From: JAGXLC01 sp964472385
Lineage (GTDB): Bacteria > Bacteroidota > Bacteroidia > Bacteroidales > UBA12077
NCBI GenBank assembly: GCA_964472385.1
Contig: CAYYLT010000095.1
Coordinates: 1-11,352 of the forward strand
Length of the DNA: 11,352 nt
Reading direction: 5' to 3'
Each line of letters begins with the position of its first letter. Position 1 is the first letter of the stretch. Of the stretch, positions 1-6,292 are shown piece after piece. The translations under genes and the position numbers were made by a program. The notes below the pieces were generated by a model that did not search any database, was not told where the DNA came from, and saw only the letters and a list, made by a program, of their open reading frames with translations.

Positions 1-238
1 GCTTCGCTTTGCCGCCTCGTAGCTGATGTACTAAAGACTTTTTCAGCAAACCCTATCTCCGAAAATATAGCCAGCATTCATAAGAAGGCCATTGAATAGA
101 TCTATCGAGCGAGCATGTGTAAGAATACAGATTGATCTGCCACCCCGCGCATATGGATTTATTCGGATAACAGTTAACGAAAGTTCTGTATTTCAATGGA
201 ATTTAATGCCAAAAATTAAGCCATTCAGCTTAGGCGCC

Positions 239-298
239 ATGGAACCTTCATGTTTATGCAAGCGCTTGTTGCGGGGATATGTTGCGTGAAGGTTTCAT
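239..298. repeat. Imperfect inverted repeat (14-bp fold-back)
   Basis: ATGGAACCTTCATG at 239-252 pairs with CGTGAAGGTTTCAT at 285-298. Twelve positions are Watson-Crick and the other two would be G-U pairs in RNA. The 32-nt loop contains the perfect palindrome CAAGCGCTTG (259-268). A T-rich stretch (TTAGTTTTTATC) follows, so it could serve as a terminator for a gene left of the window, or be part of a repeat element. Confidence 0.55.
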
Positions 299-390
299 TG
301 TTAGTTTTTATCACTCCGCTGAATTCAACTGATGGCTGGGGAAAAAGGGAAGCAATCTTCTATTGATTATCGTGCTCAATTTTTTATGCC

Positions 391-398
391 TATCTTTG
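391..398 (+). promoter_or_regulatory. Candidate -7 box for engB (TATCTTTG)
   Basis: TATCTTTG matches the Bacteroidota -7 consensus TAnnTTTG exactly. Transcription would start near 404, giving a leader of about 30 nt before the ATG at 434. No good -33 TTTG lies at the usual 19-21 nt spacing. A second match at 424-431 sits too close to the start codon to drive this gene. Confidence 0.45.
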
Positions 399-433
399 TC
401 ATCCATAGTAATGTATTGCATGATATTTTTGGC

Positions 434-1036
434 ATGAAGATTTTCAAAGCAGAATTTATGAAAAGTTCTTCCCAGATTGATCAGCTTCCCCGGCATGGTT
501 ATCCTGAGTTTGCTTTTGTCGGACGTTCCAACGTGGGCAAATCTTCCCTGATCAATATGTTGCTTGAACGAAAAGAACTTGCCAGAACCTCTCAAAAACC
601 AGGTAAAACAAGAATGATCAATCATTTTCTGATCAATAGTCATTGGTATATGGTAGACCTGCCCGGCTACGGGTATGCCAAAACCTCAAAAAAAGAAAGA
701 AGCCTGATGGGTATGCTTATAAAGGAATACTTATTGCGTAGTTCCAATCTTTGCAATCTTTTTGTTTTACTGGATTCAAGAATAGAGCCCCAAATTTCGG
801 ATCTAGGGTTTATGGAATGGGTTGGTCTGAATAAAATACCCTTTTCTATGGTATTTACCAAAACAGACAAGATCTCGGATAAACAGCTTTCAAAAAACCT
901 GGCTCTTTACCGGGCGGAGATGCTTCAATCCTGGCAAGATTTACCACTGGCTTTAACGACTTCGGCAGTGAAAAAACGGGGAAAGGAGGATATATTGAAT
1001 TATATAGAGGAATTGCTGGATGGTAGTGAACTTTAA
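434..1036 (+). CDS. engB: Ribosome biogenesis GTP-binding protein YihA/YsxC (EngB)
   Basis: This is a TRAFAC-class GTPase that acts in the cytoplasm in late 50S subunit assembly. The 200-residue product has all the G motifs: G1 GRSNVGKS (30-37), the G2-region PGKT (56-59), G3 DLPG (75-78) followed by the family-typical YGYA, G4 TKTD (142-145), and a G5-like TTSAVK (175-180). The ATG at 434 is chosen because family members begin just ahead of such an MKIxxAEF segment and are about 200 residues long. The open frame extends upstream to an ATG at 332, but that would add 34 unconserved residues and start before the likely promoter at 391-398. The gene is probably transcribed alone, since prs has its own promoter-like box about 150 nt downstream. 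Confidence 0.95.
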   Translation: MKIFKAEFMKSSSQIDQLPRHGYPEFAFVGRSNVGKSSLINMLLERKELARTSQKPGKTRMINHFLINSHWYMVDLPGYGYAKTSKKERSLMGMLIKEYLLRSSNLCNLFVLLDSRIEPQISDLGFMEWVGLNKIPFSMVFTKTDKISDKQLSKNLALYRAEMLQSWQDLPLALTTSAVKKRGKEDILNYIEELLDGSEL

Positions 1037-1062
1037 TTCTTTGGGAAGAATAAAATTCTTTT
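1036..1062 (+). terminator. Weak hairpin after engB
   Basis: ATTCTT (1036-1041) can pair with AAGAAT (1046-1051), and AAGAAT can instead pair with ATTCTT (1055-1060), which is followed by a short TTTT-type run. The stems are AT-rich and only 6 bp, so termination here would be weak. The rest of 1063-1183 shows nothing recognisable. Confidence 0.25.
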
Positions 1063-1183
1063 GGAATGCGTATAACACGATATGTCACTGTCATGGCAGC
1101 TGATTTAACCTGTATCTTTTCATTCAGATTAAAAACGCTGGAGAGTTTTCTGCTTTCTCCCAACATCAAATGAAAGATATTTT

Positions 1184-1191
1184 TATTTTTG
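1184..1191 (+). promoter_or_regulatory. Candidate -7 box for prs (TATTTTTG)
   Basis: TATTTTTG matches TAnnTTTG. It would place the transcript start near 1197, about 22 nt ahead of the prs ATG at 1219. No clear TTTG -33 element is visible at the expected spacing. Confidence 0.5.
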
Positions 1192-1218
1192 CATCGACAA
1201 AGCTATAAAGAGGAATTA

Positions 1219-2166
1219 ATGGAAAAGAATCAGAACAGGCCGCCGATAAAGATTTTCACAGGAACAGCCTCCAGGTATTTTGCGGATAAGATAGCTGCAG
1301 ATTTCGGGGTTGAACTGGGAAGGTCCACACTCATTGAATTTAGTGATGGAGAATTTCAAACTTCTTTTGAAGAGAGTGTCCGGGGTTCTTATGTTTTTAT
1401 TATTCAATCAACCTTTGCACCATCAAGAAACCTGGTGGAATTGCTTCAGATGATCGATGCTGCTCGTAGGGCTTCTGCTTATAAAGTGGTGGCAGTTATG
1501 CCTTATTTTGGTTTTGCCCGGCAAGATCGAAAAGATAAGCCCCGTGTTTCCATAGGCGCTAAGTTGGTTGCCAATTTGCTAACAGCAGCAGGTGTGGATC
1601 GGGTCATGACCCTCGATCTGCATGCAGATCAAATTCAGGGTTTTTTTGATGTGCCTGTAGATCATCTCTATGCTTCTTCCATTTTTGTTCCTTATATAAA
1701 AGGGCTAAATCTCAGTGAAATGGTTATTGCTGCGCCGGATATGGGTGGAACCAAAAGAGCCAATGCTTACGCAAGCTATTTTAAAACTCCTTTGGTTATA
1801 TGTCATAAATCAAGAGAAAAAGCCAATGTGGTCAATAACATCAAAGTGATCGGAGATGTAGAAGGCAAAAATATTATTATGCTGGATGATATGATTGATA
1901 CGGCTGGAACAATAACCAAGGCAGCCAATAAAATGTTGGAGATGGGGGCTCAAAGCGTCAGCGCCCTGGCAACTCATCCGGTCTTATCCGGTCCTGCTTA
2001 TGAGCGCATTAATGACTCCAGCCTCTCGGAACTGGTCGTTACCGATTCTTTACCCATAAAGCCCATCTCTGATAAAATCAAAGTTCTTTCTATTGCCGGC
2101 GTTTTTACGGATATCATCAAGAAGGTTTATAATTATCAGTCTATAAGTGCCAATTTTATTTTTTAA
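1219..2166 (+). CDS. prs: Ribose-phosphate pyrophosphokinase (PRPP synthase)
   Basis: The enzyme makes 5-phosphoribosyl 1-diphosphate from ribose 5-phosphate and ATP. PRPP feeds purine, pyrimidine, NAD, histidine and tryptophan synthesis in the cytoplasm. The 315-residue product is full length for bacterial class I enzymes. Visible signatures are FARQDRKDKPRVSIGAK (99-115), the metal/phosphate motif DLHADQIQGFFD (133-144), the catalytic flexible-loop region around KSREKANVV (197-205), and the PRPP-binding loop DDMIDTAGT (223-231). The ATG at 1219 follows AAGAGGAA at normal distance, a clear Shine-Dalgarno for this phylum. An upstream in-frame TTG at 1189 lies inside the promoter box and is rejected. 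The next promoter-like box begins 4 nt after the stop codon. Confidence 0.96.
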   Translation: MEKNQNRPPIKIFTGTASRYFADKIAADFGVELGRSTLIEFSDGEFQTSFEESVRGSYVFIIQSTFAPSRNLVELLQMIDAARRASAYKVVAVMPYFGFARQDRKDKPRVSIGAKLVANLLTAAGVDRVMTLDLHADQIQGFFDVPVDHLYASSIFVPYIKGLNLSEMVIAAPDMGGTKRANAYASYFKTPLVICHKSREKANVVNNIKVIGDVEGKNIIMLDDMIDTAGTITKAANKMLEMGAQSVSALATHPVLSGPAYERINDSSLSELVVTDSLPIKPISDKIKVLSIAGVFTDIIKKVYNYQSISANFIF

Positions 2167-2170
2167 GTTT

Positions 2171-2178
2171 TATATTTG
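2171..2178 (+). promoter_or_regulatory. Candidate -7 box for the rplY operon (TATATTTG)
   Basis: TATATTTG followed by CA is a textbook Bacteroidota -7 box. It lies just past the prs stop codon and predicts a start near 2185 and a leader of roughly 40 nt before the L25 ATG at 2227. It probably drives the four-gene run that ends at 4456. A clear -33 TTTG is not seen. Confidence 0.6.
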
Positions 2179-2226
2179 CACTCCCAAAATTATTATTACG
2201 CGAATTGAGCATTAAATGATATTGCA

Positions 2227-2898
2227 ATGAAAACACTCGATATTGAAGGAAAGATCAGAGAAGAAGTCGGGAAAAAAAGCACCAGGCAGTTGCGCAAAAA
2301 GGGCCATGTACCTTGCATCCTATACCGGGATGGCGATGTCAAGCATTTTGAAGCTCCTGAAAAACGCTTCTTTAAATTGGTTTATTCTCCGGATGTATAT
2401 CTTGTCAGTCTAAAACTTGATGGAACTGTATATCAGGCTGTCATGCAGGATATGCAATTTCACCCTGTCCGGGATAACATTCAGCATATTGATTTTTATG
2501 AGGTTGTTGAGAATCAGCCCTTCTGGATGAGAATTCCTGTAAGATTCAATGGTATACCTGCAGGCGTTACTGACGGGGGGAAAGAGATTATCAAAATGCG
2601 AAAGTTGGTCATTAGAGCCTTGCCCAAGCATATGCCTGATGAAATTAAACTTGATGTAAGTCCTTTAACAATAGGAGATTCTATCCGTGTTGCCGATATT
2701 TCTTACGAAAATTTAGAGATTTTGGACGATCCAAATTCGGTACTGGTATTGGTTAAAAGTCCCAGGGGTGGCGCTGCGTTTGCCTTGCCTGAAGATGAGC
2801 TTGAAGAGGGCGAAGAAGGAGGTGAAGTTTCTGAAGGAGAAGGTGCTGCCGAAGGTGAAGGCGCTGAAGAAGCATCCGGTAAAGCGGAAAACGCATAA
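2227..2898 (+). CDS. rplY: 50S ribosomal protein L25/general stress protein Ctc
   Basis: L25/Ctc binds 5S rRNA in the central protuberance of the large ribosomal subunit. The 223-residue product is the long CTC/TL5 form: an N-terminal 5S rRNA-binding domain (about residues 1-92, including the family-like KKSTRQLRKKGHVPCILY) and a C-terminal TL5 beta domain (about 95-180). From about 189 a low-complexity tail rich in Glu, Gly and Ala follows, with a repeated EGEGA unit. The ATG start fits the family N-terminus. The gene lies 14 nt upstream of pth and probably opens the rplY-pth-S4-DUF4924 operon. The acidic tail is common in bacterial CTC proteins and is probably disordered. Confidence 0.94.
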   Translation: MKTLDIEGKIREEVGKKSTRQLRKKGHVPCILYRDGDVKHFEAPEKRFFKLVYSPDVYLVSLKLDGTVYQAVMQDMQFHPVRDNIQHIDFYEVVENQPFWMRIPVRFNGIPAGVTDGGKEIIKMRKLVIRALPKHMPDEIKLDVSPLTIGDSIRVADISYENLEILDDPNSVLVLVKSPRGGAAFALPEDELEEGEEGGEVSEGEGAAEGEGAEEASGKAENA

Positions 2899-2912
2899 AA
2901 TCCATTTAAAAA

Positions 2913-3506
2913 TTGAAATACCTGATAACAGGTTTGGGTAATATTGGAGATCAATACATCCATACNNNNNNNNNNGTAGTTAAAAACATTCCACCCCGCC
3001 ATAATATAGGATTTAAAATATTGGATGCTTTAGCAGAAGCATCCAATGTTTTTTATAAGGATAAACGTTATGGCTTTATTGGTCAATACCGGTATAAGGG
3101 TAGAATTTTTTTGCTTCTCAAACCTTCAACATATGTTAATTTGAGTGGTAAAGCCGTTAACTATTGGATGAAAAAAGAGAAAATCCCGCCGGATAGACTT
3201 TTGGTCATCGCAGATGATGTATCCATTCCATTCGGGTCCATAAGATTGCGACCAAAAGGTGGAGATGCCGGACATAACGGTCTGGCCAGCATCTCTCAGG
3301 TTCTGGGTACCAGTCATTACCCCAGGCTTCGTTTCGGTATTGGAGATAATTTCCCCAAAGGAACTCAGGTCCAATATGTATTAGGCACATGGTCGATTGA
3401 AGAATTGGAAGAACTACCCGGTCTTATTGATCATTGCCTTAAAATGATCAGGGCATTTGGTACTATGGGATTGGAGCTCACCATGACACGTTACAATATT
3501 AAGTGA
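2913..3506 (+). CDS. pth: Peptidyl-tRNA hydrolase, interrupted by assembly gap
   Basis: Pth cleaves the ester bond of peptidyl-tRNAs released prematurely from ribosomes, freeing tRNA for reuse. The N-terminus MKYLITGLGNIG aligns with the family from a TTG codon; no ATG is near and no Shine-Dalgarno is evident. Conserved catalytic features are Asn10, the His of RHNIGF (residue 30 here), the Asp pair in ADDVSIP, and the Asn in GHNGL. As written the product is 197 residues, but residues about 19-28 come from 10 N plus 20 nt that interrupt the normally continuous THR-type motif Y-x-x-T-R-H-N. Removing 30 nt (2966-2995) restores HTRHNIGF and a normal 187-residue length. The gene is probably intact in the organism, with the defect in the assembly. 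Confidence 0.92.
   Translation: MKYLITGLGNIGDQYIHXXXXVVKNIPPRHNIGFKILDALAEASNVFYKDKRYGFIGQYRYKGRIFLLLKPSTYVNLSGKAVNYWMKKEKIPPDRLLVIADDVSIPFGSIRLRPKGGDAGHNGLASISQVLGTSHYPRLRFGIGDNFPKGTQVQYVLGTWSIEELEELPGLIDHCLKMIRAFGTMGLELTMTRYNIK
2966..2975. other. Assembly gap (10 N)
   Basis: Ten unknown bases lie inside pth, just before the active-site His codon. The 20 nt after the gap (2976-2995) do not encode family-like residues and end in CATTCCACC, running into CCCGC. The gap length is probably a placeholder. Confidence 0.98.
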
Positions 3507-3527
3507 GATTCAACGTCATTTAATTAT

Positions 3528-3923
3528 ATGGCAACAATGGAAGAAATTCGTATAGATAAATGGCTATGGGCAGTACGGCTTTATAAAACCCGGAGTATAG
3601 CATCCGATGCCTGTAGAAAGGGCTTGGTACTGGTCAATGATCAACAGGTTAAACCTTCCCGCAGTGTCAGATTAGGAGAGATTGTGACAGTCAAAAAAAA
3701 ACCGGTTTTTTACAAGTATCGCGTTACCGGCTTGATTGCAAAGAGGCAGTCCGCGGCAATTGCAAGGGAAAACCTGGAAAATATCACACCGGAAAAGGAA
3801 ATGAAAAAGTTGGAGGTGCAAAAACAGACTGTCCATGAACTCCGTCCGAAAGGCTGGGGAAGACCCACCAAAAAAGAACGGAGAACATTGGATCAATTCA
3901 AGAATAAAGGATTAGACTCATGA
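3528..3923 (+). CDS. hslR: S4-domain RNA-binding protein, Hsp15 (HslR) family
   Basis: The family is known from E. coli Hsp15, which binds free 50S subunits that still carry a nascent chain on tRNA and helps return them to use. The 131-residue product has the S4 fold near its N-terminus (about 7-66), with the family signature RIDKWLWAVRLYKTRS (8-23), AxDACRKGxVxVN (25-37) and VKPSRSVRLGE (41-51). A basic C-terminal tail with GWGRPTKKERR follows, as expected for RNA contact. A second in-frame ATG at 3537 is an equally possible start. It sits 21 nt after pth, and its stop overlaps the next start (ATGA at 3920-3923), suggesting translational coupling. Confidence 0.88.
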   Translation: MATMEEIRIDKWLWAVRLYKTRSIASDACRKGLVLVNDQQVKPSRSVRLGEIVTVKKKPVFYKYRVTGLIAKRQSAAIARENLENITPEKEMKKLEVQKQTVHELRPKGWGRPTKKERRTLDQFKNKGLDS

Positions 3924-4456
3924 TTATTGCCCAGGAGAAGAAAAAGACCAATATCGCTGAGTACATCTTATATATGTGGCAGATAGAAGATATGATCCGG
4001 GCCAACCATTTCAATATGGATCTTATTGAAAAAAATATTATCCAAAATTTTGATCAGCCGGAAGATATCAAGGAAGAGATGCGGGAATGGTATAGGGATC
4101 TTATCCGGCGCATGCAGGAAGAGGGCATAAAGGAAAAGGGGCATTTCCAATTCCTTCATGATATAGTTGATGAATTGGAAAACTTGCACATGACACTTAT
4201 CCGGGATCCCAATGAACTGGAATACGTGCAGGCTTATAGTACGGCCAAACCCGGAATAGCTGAACTAAGAAATAAATCACAGGGTACTGCTCACGGAGAT
4301 ATTGAAGCATGTTTGCAGGGGCTTTACGGCATACTCCTTTTAAGGCTTCAAAATAAAGCCATAAACCCTGCTACCCAAGATGCCCAGAAATTCATAAGCA
4401 GCTTAATTGCCCTGCTAAGCGAAAAATATCTGGAAAATAAGTCCAACCATTCGTGA
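3920..4456 (+). CDS. DUF4924 family protein, function unknown
   Basis: The 178-residue product begins MIIAQEKKKTNIAEYILYMWQIED, which I recognise as the start of the Bacteroidota-restricted DUF4924 family. It has no signal peptide or membrane segment and is predicted to be mostly alpha-helical, with many Glu, Lys and Leu residues, so it is probably cytoplasmic. No catalytic motif is apparent. Its start overlaps the stop of the Hsp15-like gene by 4 nt, and it ends the run rplY-pth-hslR-DUF4924. The context suggests a role linked to the 50S subunit or peptidyl-tRNA handling, but this is inference from position only. Confidence 0.82.
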   Translation: MIIAQEKKKTNIAEYILYMWQIEDMIRANHFNMDLIEKNIIQNFDQPEDIKEEMREWYRDLIRRMQEEGIKEKGHFQFLHDIVDELENLHMTLIRDPNELEYVQAYSTAKPGIAELRNKSQGTAHGDIEACLQGLYGILLLRLQNKAINPATQDAQKFISSLIALLSEKYLENKSNHS

Positions 4457-4487
4457 AAAGAAATAAGGGGCATGCCGCATCCCCCCC
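4457..4487 (-). terminator. Hairpin between convergent genes, oriented for the minus strand
   Basis: GGGG (4467-4470) and ATG (4472-4474, after one bulged C) can pair with CATCCCC (4478-4484). Read on the minus strand, the stem is followed by TTATTTCTTTTC, suitable for terminating transcription coming from the DCC gene at 4491. On the plus strand no T-run follows, so it would be a weaker stop for the DUF4924 operon. Confidence 0.4.
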
Positions 4488-4490
4488 TGT

Positions 4491-4895
4491 TTAATCCTGG
4501 TTTAGAAACTTATAACGCACATCCTGGTTTGGCATAAAGCACTTTTCCCGCTTGCCAAACCACTTATACCGTTTTCTGGCAATGAGATCATACAATGGAT
4601 CCCGGAGAAATCGGGGGATGAGTATAAAGATATACAATAGGGGCCAGGGCATGCTTAATTTTTTTACAATGTGTAAGGCAGCCGTTGATCGGGTAAAGTA
4701 TTGTTGGTTTTCTATCAATACAATGGAATCAGGAACTTTTTCCCGGATGTTCAGGCTTGATAAAAGATGAGCTGCATATTCCGATTGTAAAGAAGCAAAA
4801 CGGACGTTGTCCCTGCGTTCCCTTTTAAGAATAAAAGTCACCGAAGTACTGCAAAGATTGCAGAAGCCATCAAAAAGAATTACCGGATTATCCAT
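4491..4895 (-). CDS. Thiol-disulfide oxidoreductase-like protein, DCC family (DUF393)
   Basis: The 134-residue product carries the family's hallmark near its start: FDGFCNLC, with Asp9, Cys12 and Cys15 forming a CxxC pair. The C-terminal block RKRYKWFGKREKCFMP with a third Cys (119) is also typical. DCC proteins are predicted to have a thioredoxin-like fold and redox activity, but their substrates are mostly unknown. A hydrophobic stretch in the middle (about 82-97, PWPLLYIFILIPRFLR) is normal for the family. It lies downstream of manA on the same strand with a 149-nt gap, so co-transcription is possible but unproven. No TAnnTTTG box was found in that gap. Confidence 0.88.
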   Translation of the reverse strand: MDNPVILFDGFCNLCSTSVTFILKRERRDNVRFASLQSEYAAHLLSSLNIREKVPDSIVLIENQQYFTRSTAALHIVKKLSMPWPLLYIFILIPRFLRDPLYDLIARKRYKWFGKREKCFMPNQDVRYKFLNQD

Positions 4896-5044
4896 TTTAT
4901 AAATGTATTCCCTGGTTTTTTGAAGCTCAGACCTTCAAATGCACCCGGATATGCAAGGCAGGTTTTGACATAAAGCCGGTCAGATGATGATTTCATATGG
5001 ACGATCATTATAGCGTCGGCTAGTTGCATATTAGCGAATAGCTA
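4896..5044. other. Spacer between manA and the DCC gene
   Basis: A 49-codon minus-strand open frame (5029 to 4880) crosses most of this spacer and overlaps the DCC start, but it has no recognisable motif. The palindrome AATAGCTATT (5037-5046) overlaps the manA stop codon. Otherwise nothing was recognised. Confidence 0.4.
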
Positions 5045-6040
5045 TTATATTTTATGATGATCAATATAAACCTCAAGAAGCTTAACGGAGGGAAGGGGCT
5101 TATAAGCCAGGTGCTCAACGGCGGCTGGAATCATAATGGTTTCTCCTTTTTCTATTTTAAGGGTATGGAGCTCGTCATATATGATTTCTACCTGGCCGTC
5201 AAGACACATGTATACGATGAAAGAATCGAGTTCAATCAGGTCCCTCTGTCTTGGCTTATCAAGTTCAAGGAGGTTTGTGGTAAAGTAATCACAGCTCACC
5301 AGGTTTGAGGCTCCATTATTTTTTTGGGTATAATTCGTTCTATAAGTACGATAATGGTTAAAATCGATGGCATCCAAAGCCTGGTCTGTATGCAATTCCC
5401 TGGGTTTACCATCCTGATCTACTCTGTTCCAGTCGAAGATGCGATAGGTGATATCAGAGGTTTGTTGGATTTCAGCCAGCAATATGCCGGCACCGATAGC
5501 ATGCACCCTTCCGGCGGGCAGAAAAAAAACATCTCCCGCCTGCACTTTTTCGTGGTTTAGAATTTCCGGTAAGGTATTATTGTTTAGATGTTTTAAGTAG
5601 GTCTCCGGATCCATATCCTTGTTAAAACCAGCAATAAGTTCTGCACCTTCTTCTGCTGCTATAACGTACCACATTTCAGTCTTGCCATTGTCATTATGTC
5701 TTTTCTGCGCCAACTCATCCCCGGGATGCACCTGGATTGACAAAACATCATTGGCATCGATGAATTTAAAGAGCAAAGGAAATTGCAGGCCATGTCGGTC
5801 GAAAATTTTTTCACCTACCAGGTCACCCATATAAATCTCAATCAGCTCTTTAAGGCTGTTACCGGCCAGAAAACCATTTTGAACCACTGAATCGTAGTCT
5901 TTTACGGCCGATATCTCCCAGCTTTCTCCAATCTTTTGGTCTTTGGGGATGTCCTTGTTTAATTCCGTCCGCAAACGCTGGTTGCCCCAGATGACTTCTT
6001 TATATATTGAGTTGAATTTGAGGGGATATAGTTCTTTCAT
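5045..6040 (-). CDS. manA: Mannose-6-phosphate isomerase, class I (short form)
   Basis: This zinc enzyme interconverts mannose 6-phosphate and fructose 6-phosphate, linking glycolysis to GDP-mannose and surface-polysaccharide synthesis. The 331-residue product is the short, two-cupin form found in Bacteroidota and Firmicutes. Metal-ligand candidates are Gln103 and His105 in SIQVHPGD, Glu122 in KTEMWYVI, and His180 in PAGRVHAIGAG. Arg200 in the QQTSDITYRIFDW block is the expected catalytic arginine. The start MKELYPLKFNSIYKEVIWG matches the family N-terminus. A C-terminal cupin (about 245-325) ends in an ordinary sheet-rich segment. Nothing in the neighbourhood is an obvious mannose pathway partner. 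Confidence 0.95.
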   Translation of the reverse strand: MKELYPLKFNSIYKEVIWGNQRLRTELNKDIPKDQKIGESWEISAVKDYDSVVQNGFLAGNSLKELIEIYMGDLVGEKIFDRHGLQFPLLFKFIDANDVLSIQVHPGDELAQKRHNDNGKTEMWYVIAAEEGAELIAGFNKDMDPETYLKHLNNNTLPEILNHEKVQAGDVFFLPAGRVHAIGAGILLAEIQQTSDITYRIFDWNRVDQDGKPRELHTDQALDAIDFNHYRTYRTNYTQKNNGASNLVSCDYFTTNLLELDKPRQRDLIELDSFIVYMCLDGQVEIIYDELHTLKIEKGETIMIPAAVEHLAYKPLPSVKLLEVYIDHHKI

Positions 6041-6292
6041 AATTGATTTATTTAAGGTTTATTTATAAGGTCTGCTGGCTTCGTTACGATCGTTTTACAA
6101 GCCAGTCACTTACATCAAGTAAACTCCTGGCATTCAAAGCTCGCAAGCCTTGCTAGGGAACATTCCAGATAAGATTCTGTAACCCGTATTTGGCTTTATG
6201 GACAGAATACTAATTAGGGTTTGTCTATAAACTCAAGTGTTATGGTCTTGCAACTGCTTTTATTGTATGATCTGATAGAGCTTATGTATGAA
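6041..6292. other. Structured non-coding spacer, possible mobile-element remnant
   Basis: This 252-nt gap has no gene but many short inverted repeats: CTGGCTT (6075-6081) with AAGCCAG (6099-6105); GCCAG (6101-6105) with CTGGC (6127-6131), which competes with the first; ACTT (6108-6111) with AAGT (6117-6120); GCAAG with CTTGC near 6143-6153; and ATTCTGT (6174-6180) with ACAGAAT (6202-6208). The segment 6215-6234 resembles 36-55 in reverse orientation. It could be an IS or MITE remnant, or a structured leader of manA. No good promoter directly upstream of manA was found. Confidence 0.4.

Larger units (their letters stand above)
1..433. other. Gene-free leading region with repeat-like fragments and engB leader
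   Basis: No convincing gene is visible in these 433 bases. A 65-codon open frame at 92-289 has no recognisable motif and a composition unlike the neighbouring genes. What can be seen: a 20-nt stretch at 36-55 (ending CAAACCCTA) that matches 15 of 20 positions of the reverse complement of 6215-6234; the 9-mer CCACCCCGC at 140-148, which recurs at 2991-2999 beside the assembly gap; a long fold-back at 239-298; and the candidate engB promoter at 391-398. This looks like remnants of dispersed or mobile elements followed by the engB leader, but that is inference. Confidence 0.5.

Noticed and set aside
92..289. 65-codon plus-strand open frame
   Set aside because: No recognisable motif, poor coding character, and it overlaps repeat-like fragments and the fold-back at 239-298. 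Probably chance.
424..431. Second TAnnTTTG match (TATTTTTG) before engB
   Set aside because: Transcription would begin at or after the chosen start codon, so it cannot supply a normal message for the full protein.
332..433. 34-residue N-terminal extension of EngB
   Set aside because: Family proteins start near the ATG at 434, and the likely promoter at 391-398 lies downstream of 332.
4880..5029. 49-codon minus-strand open frame between manA and the DCC gene
   Set aside because: No motif or clear ribosome binding site, and it overlaps the DCC start. Short enough to be chance.
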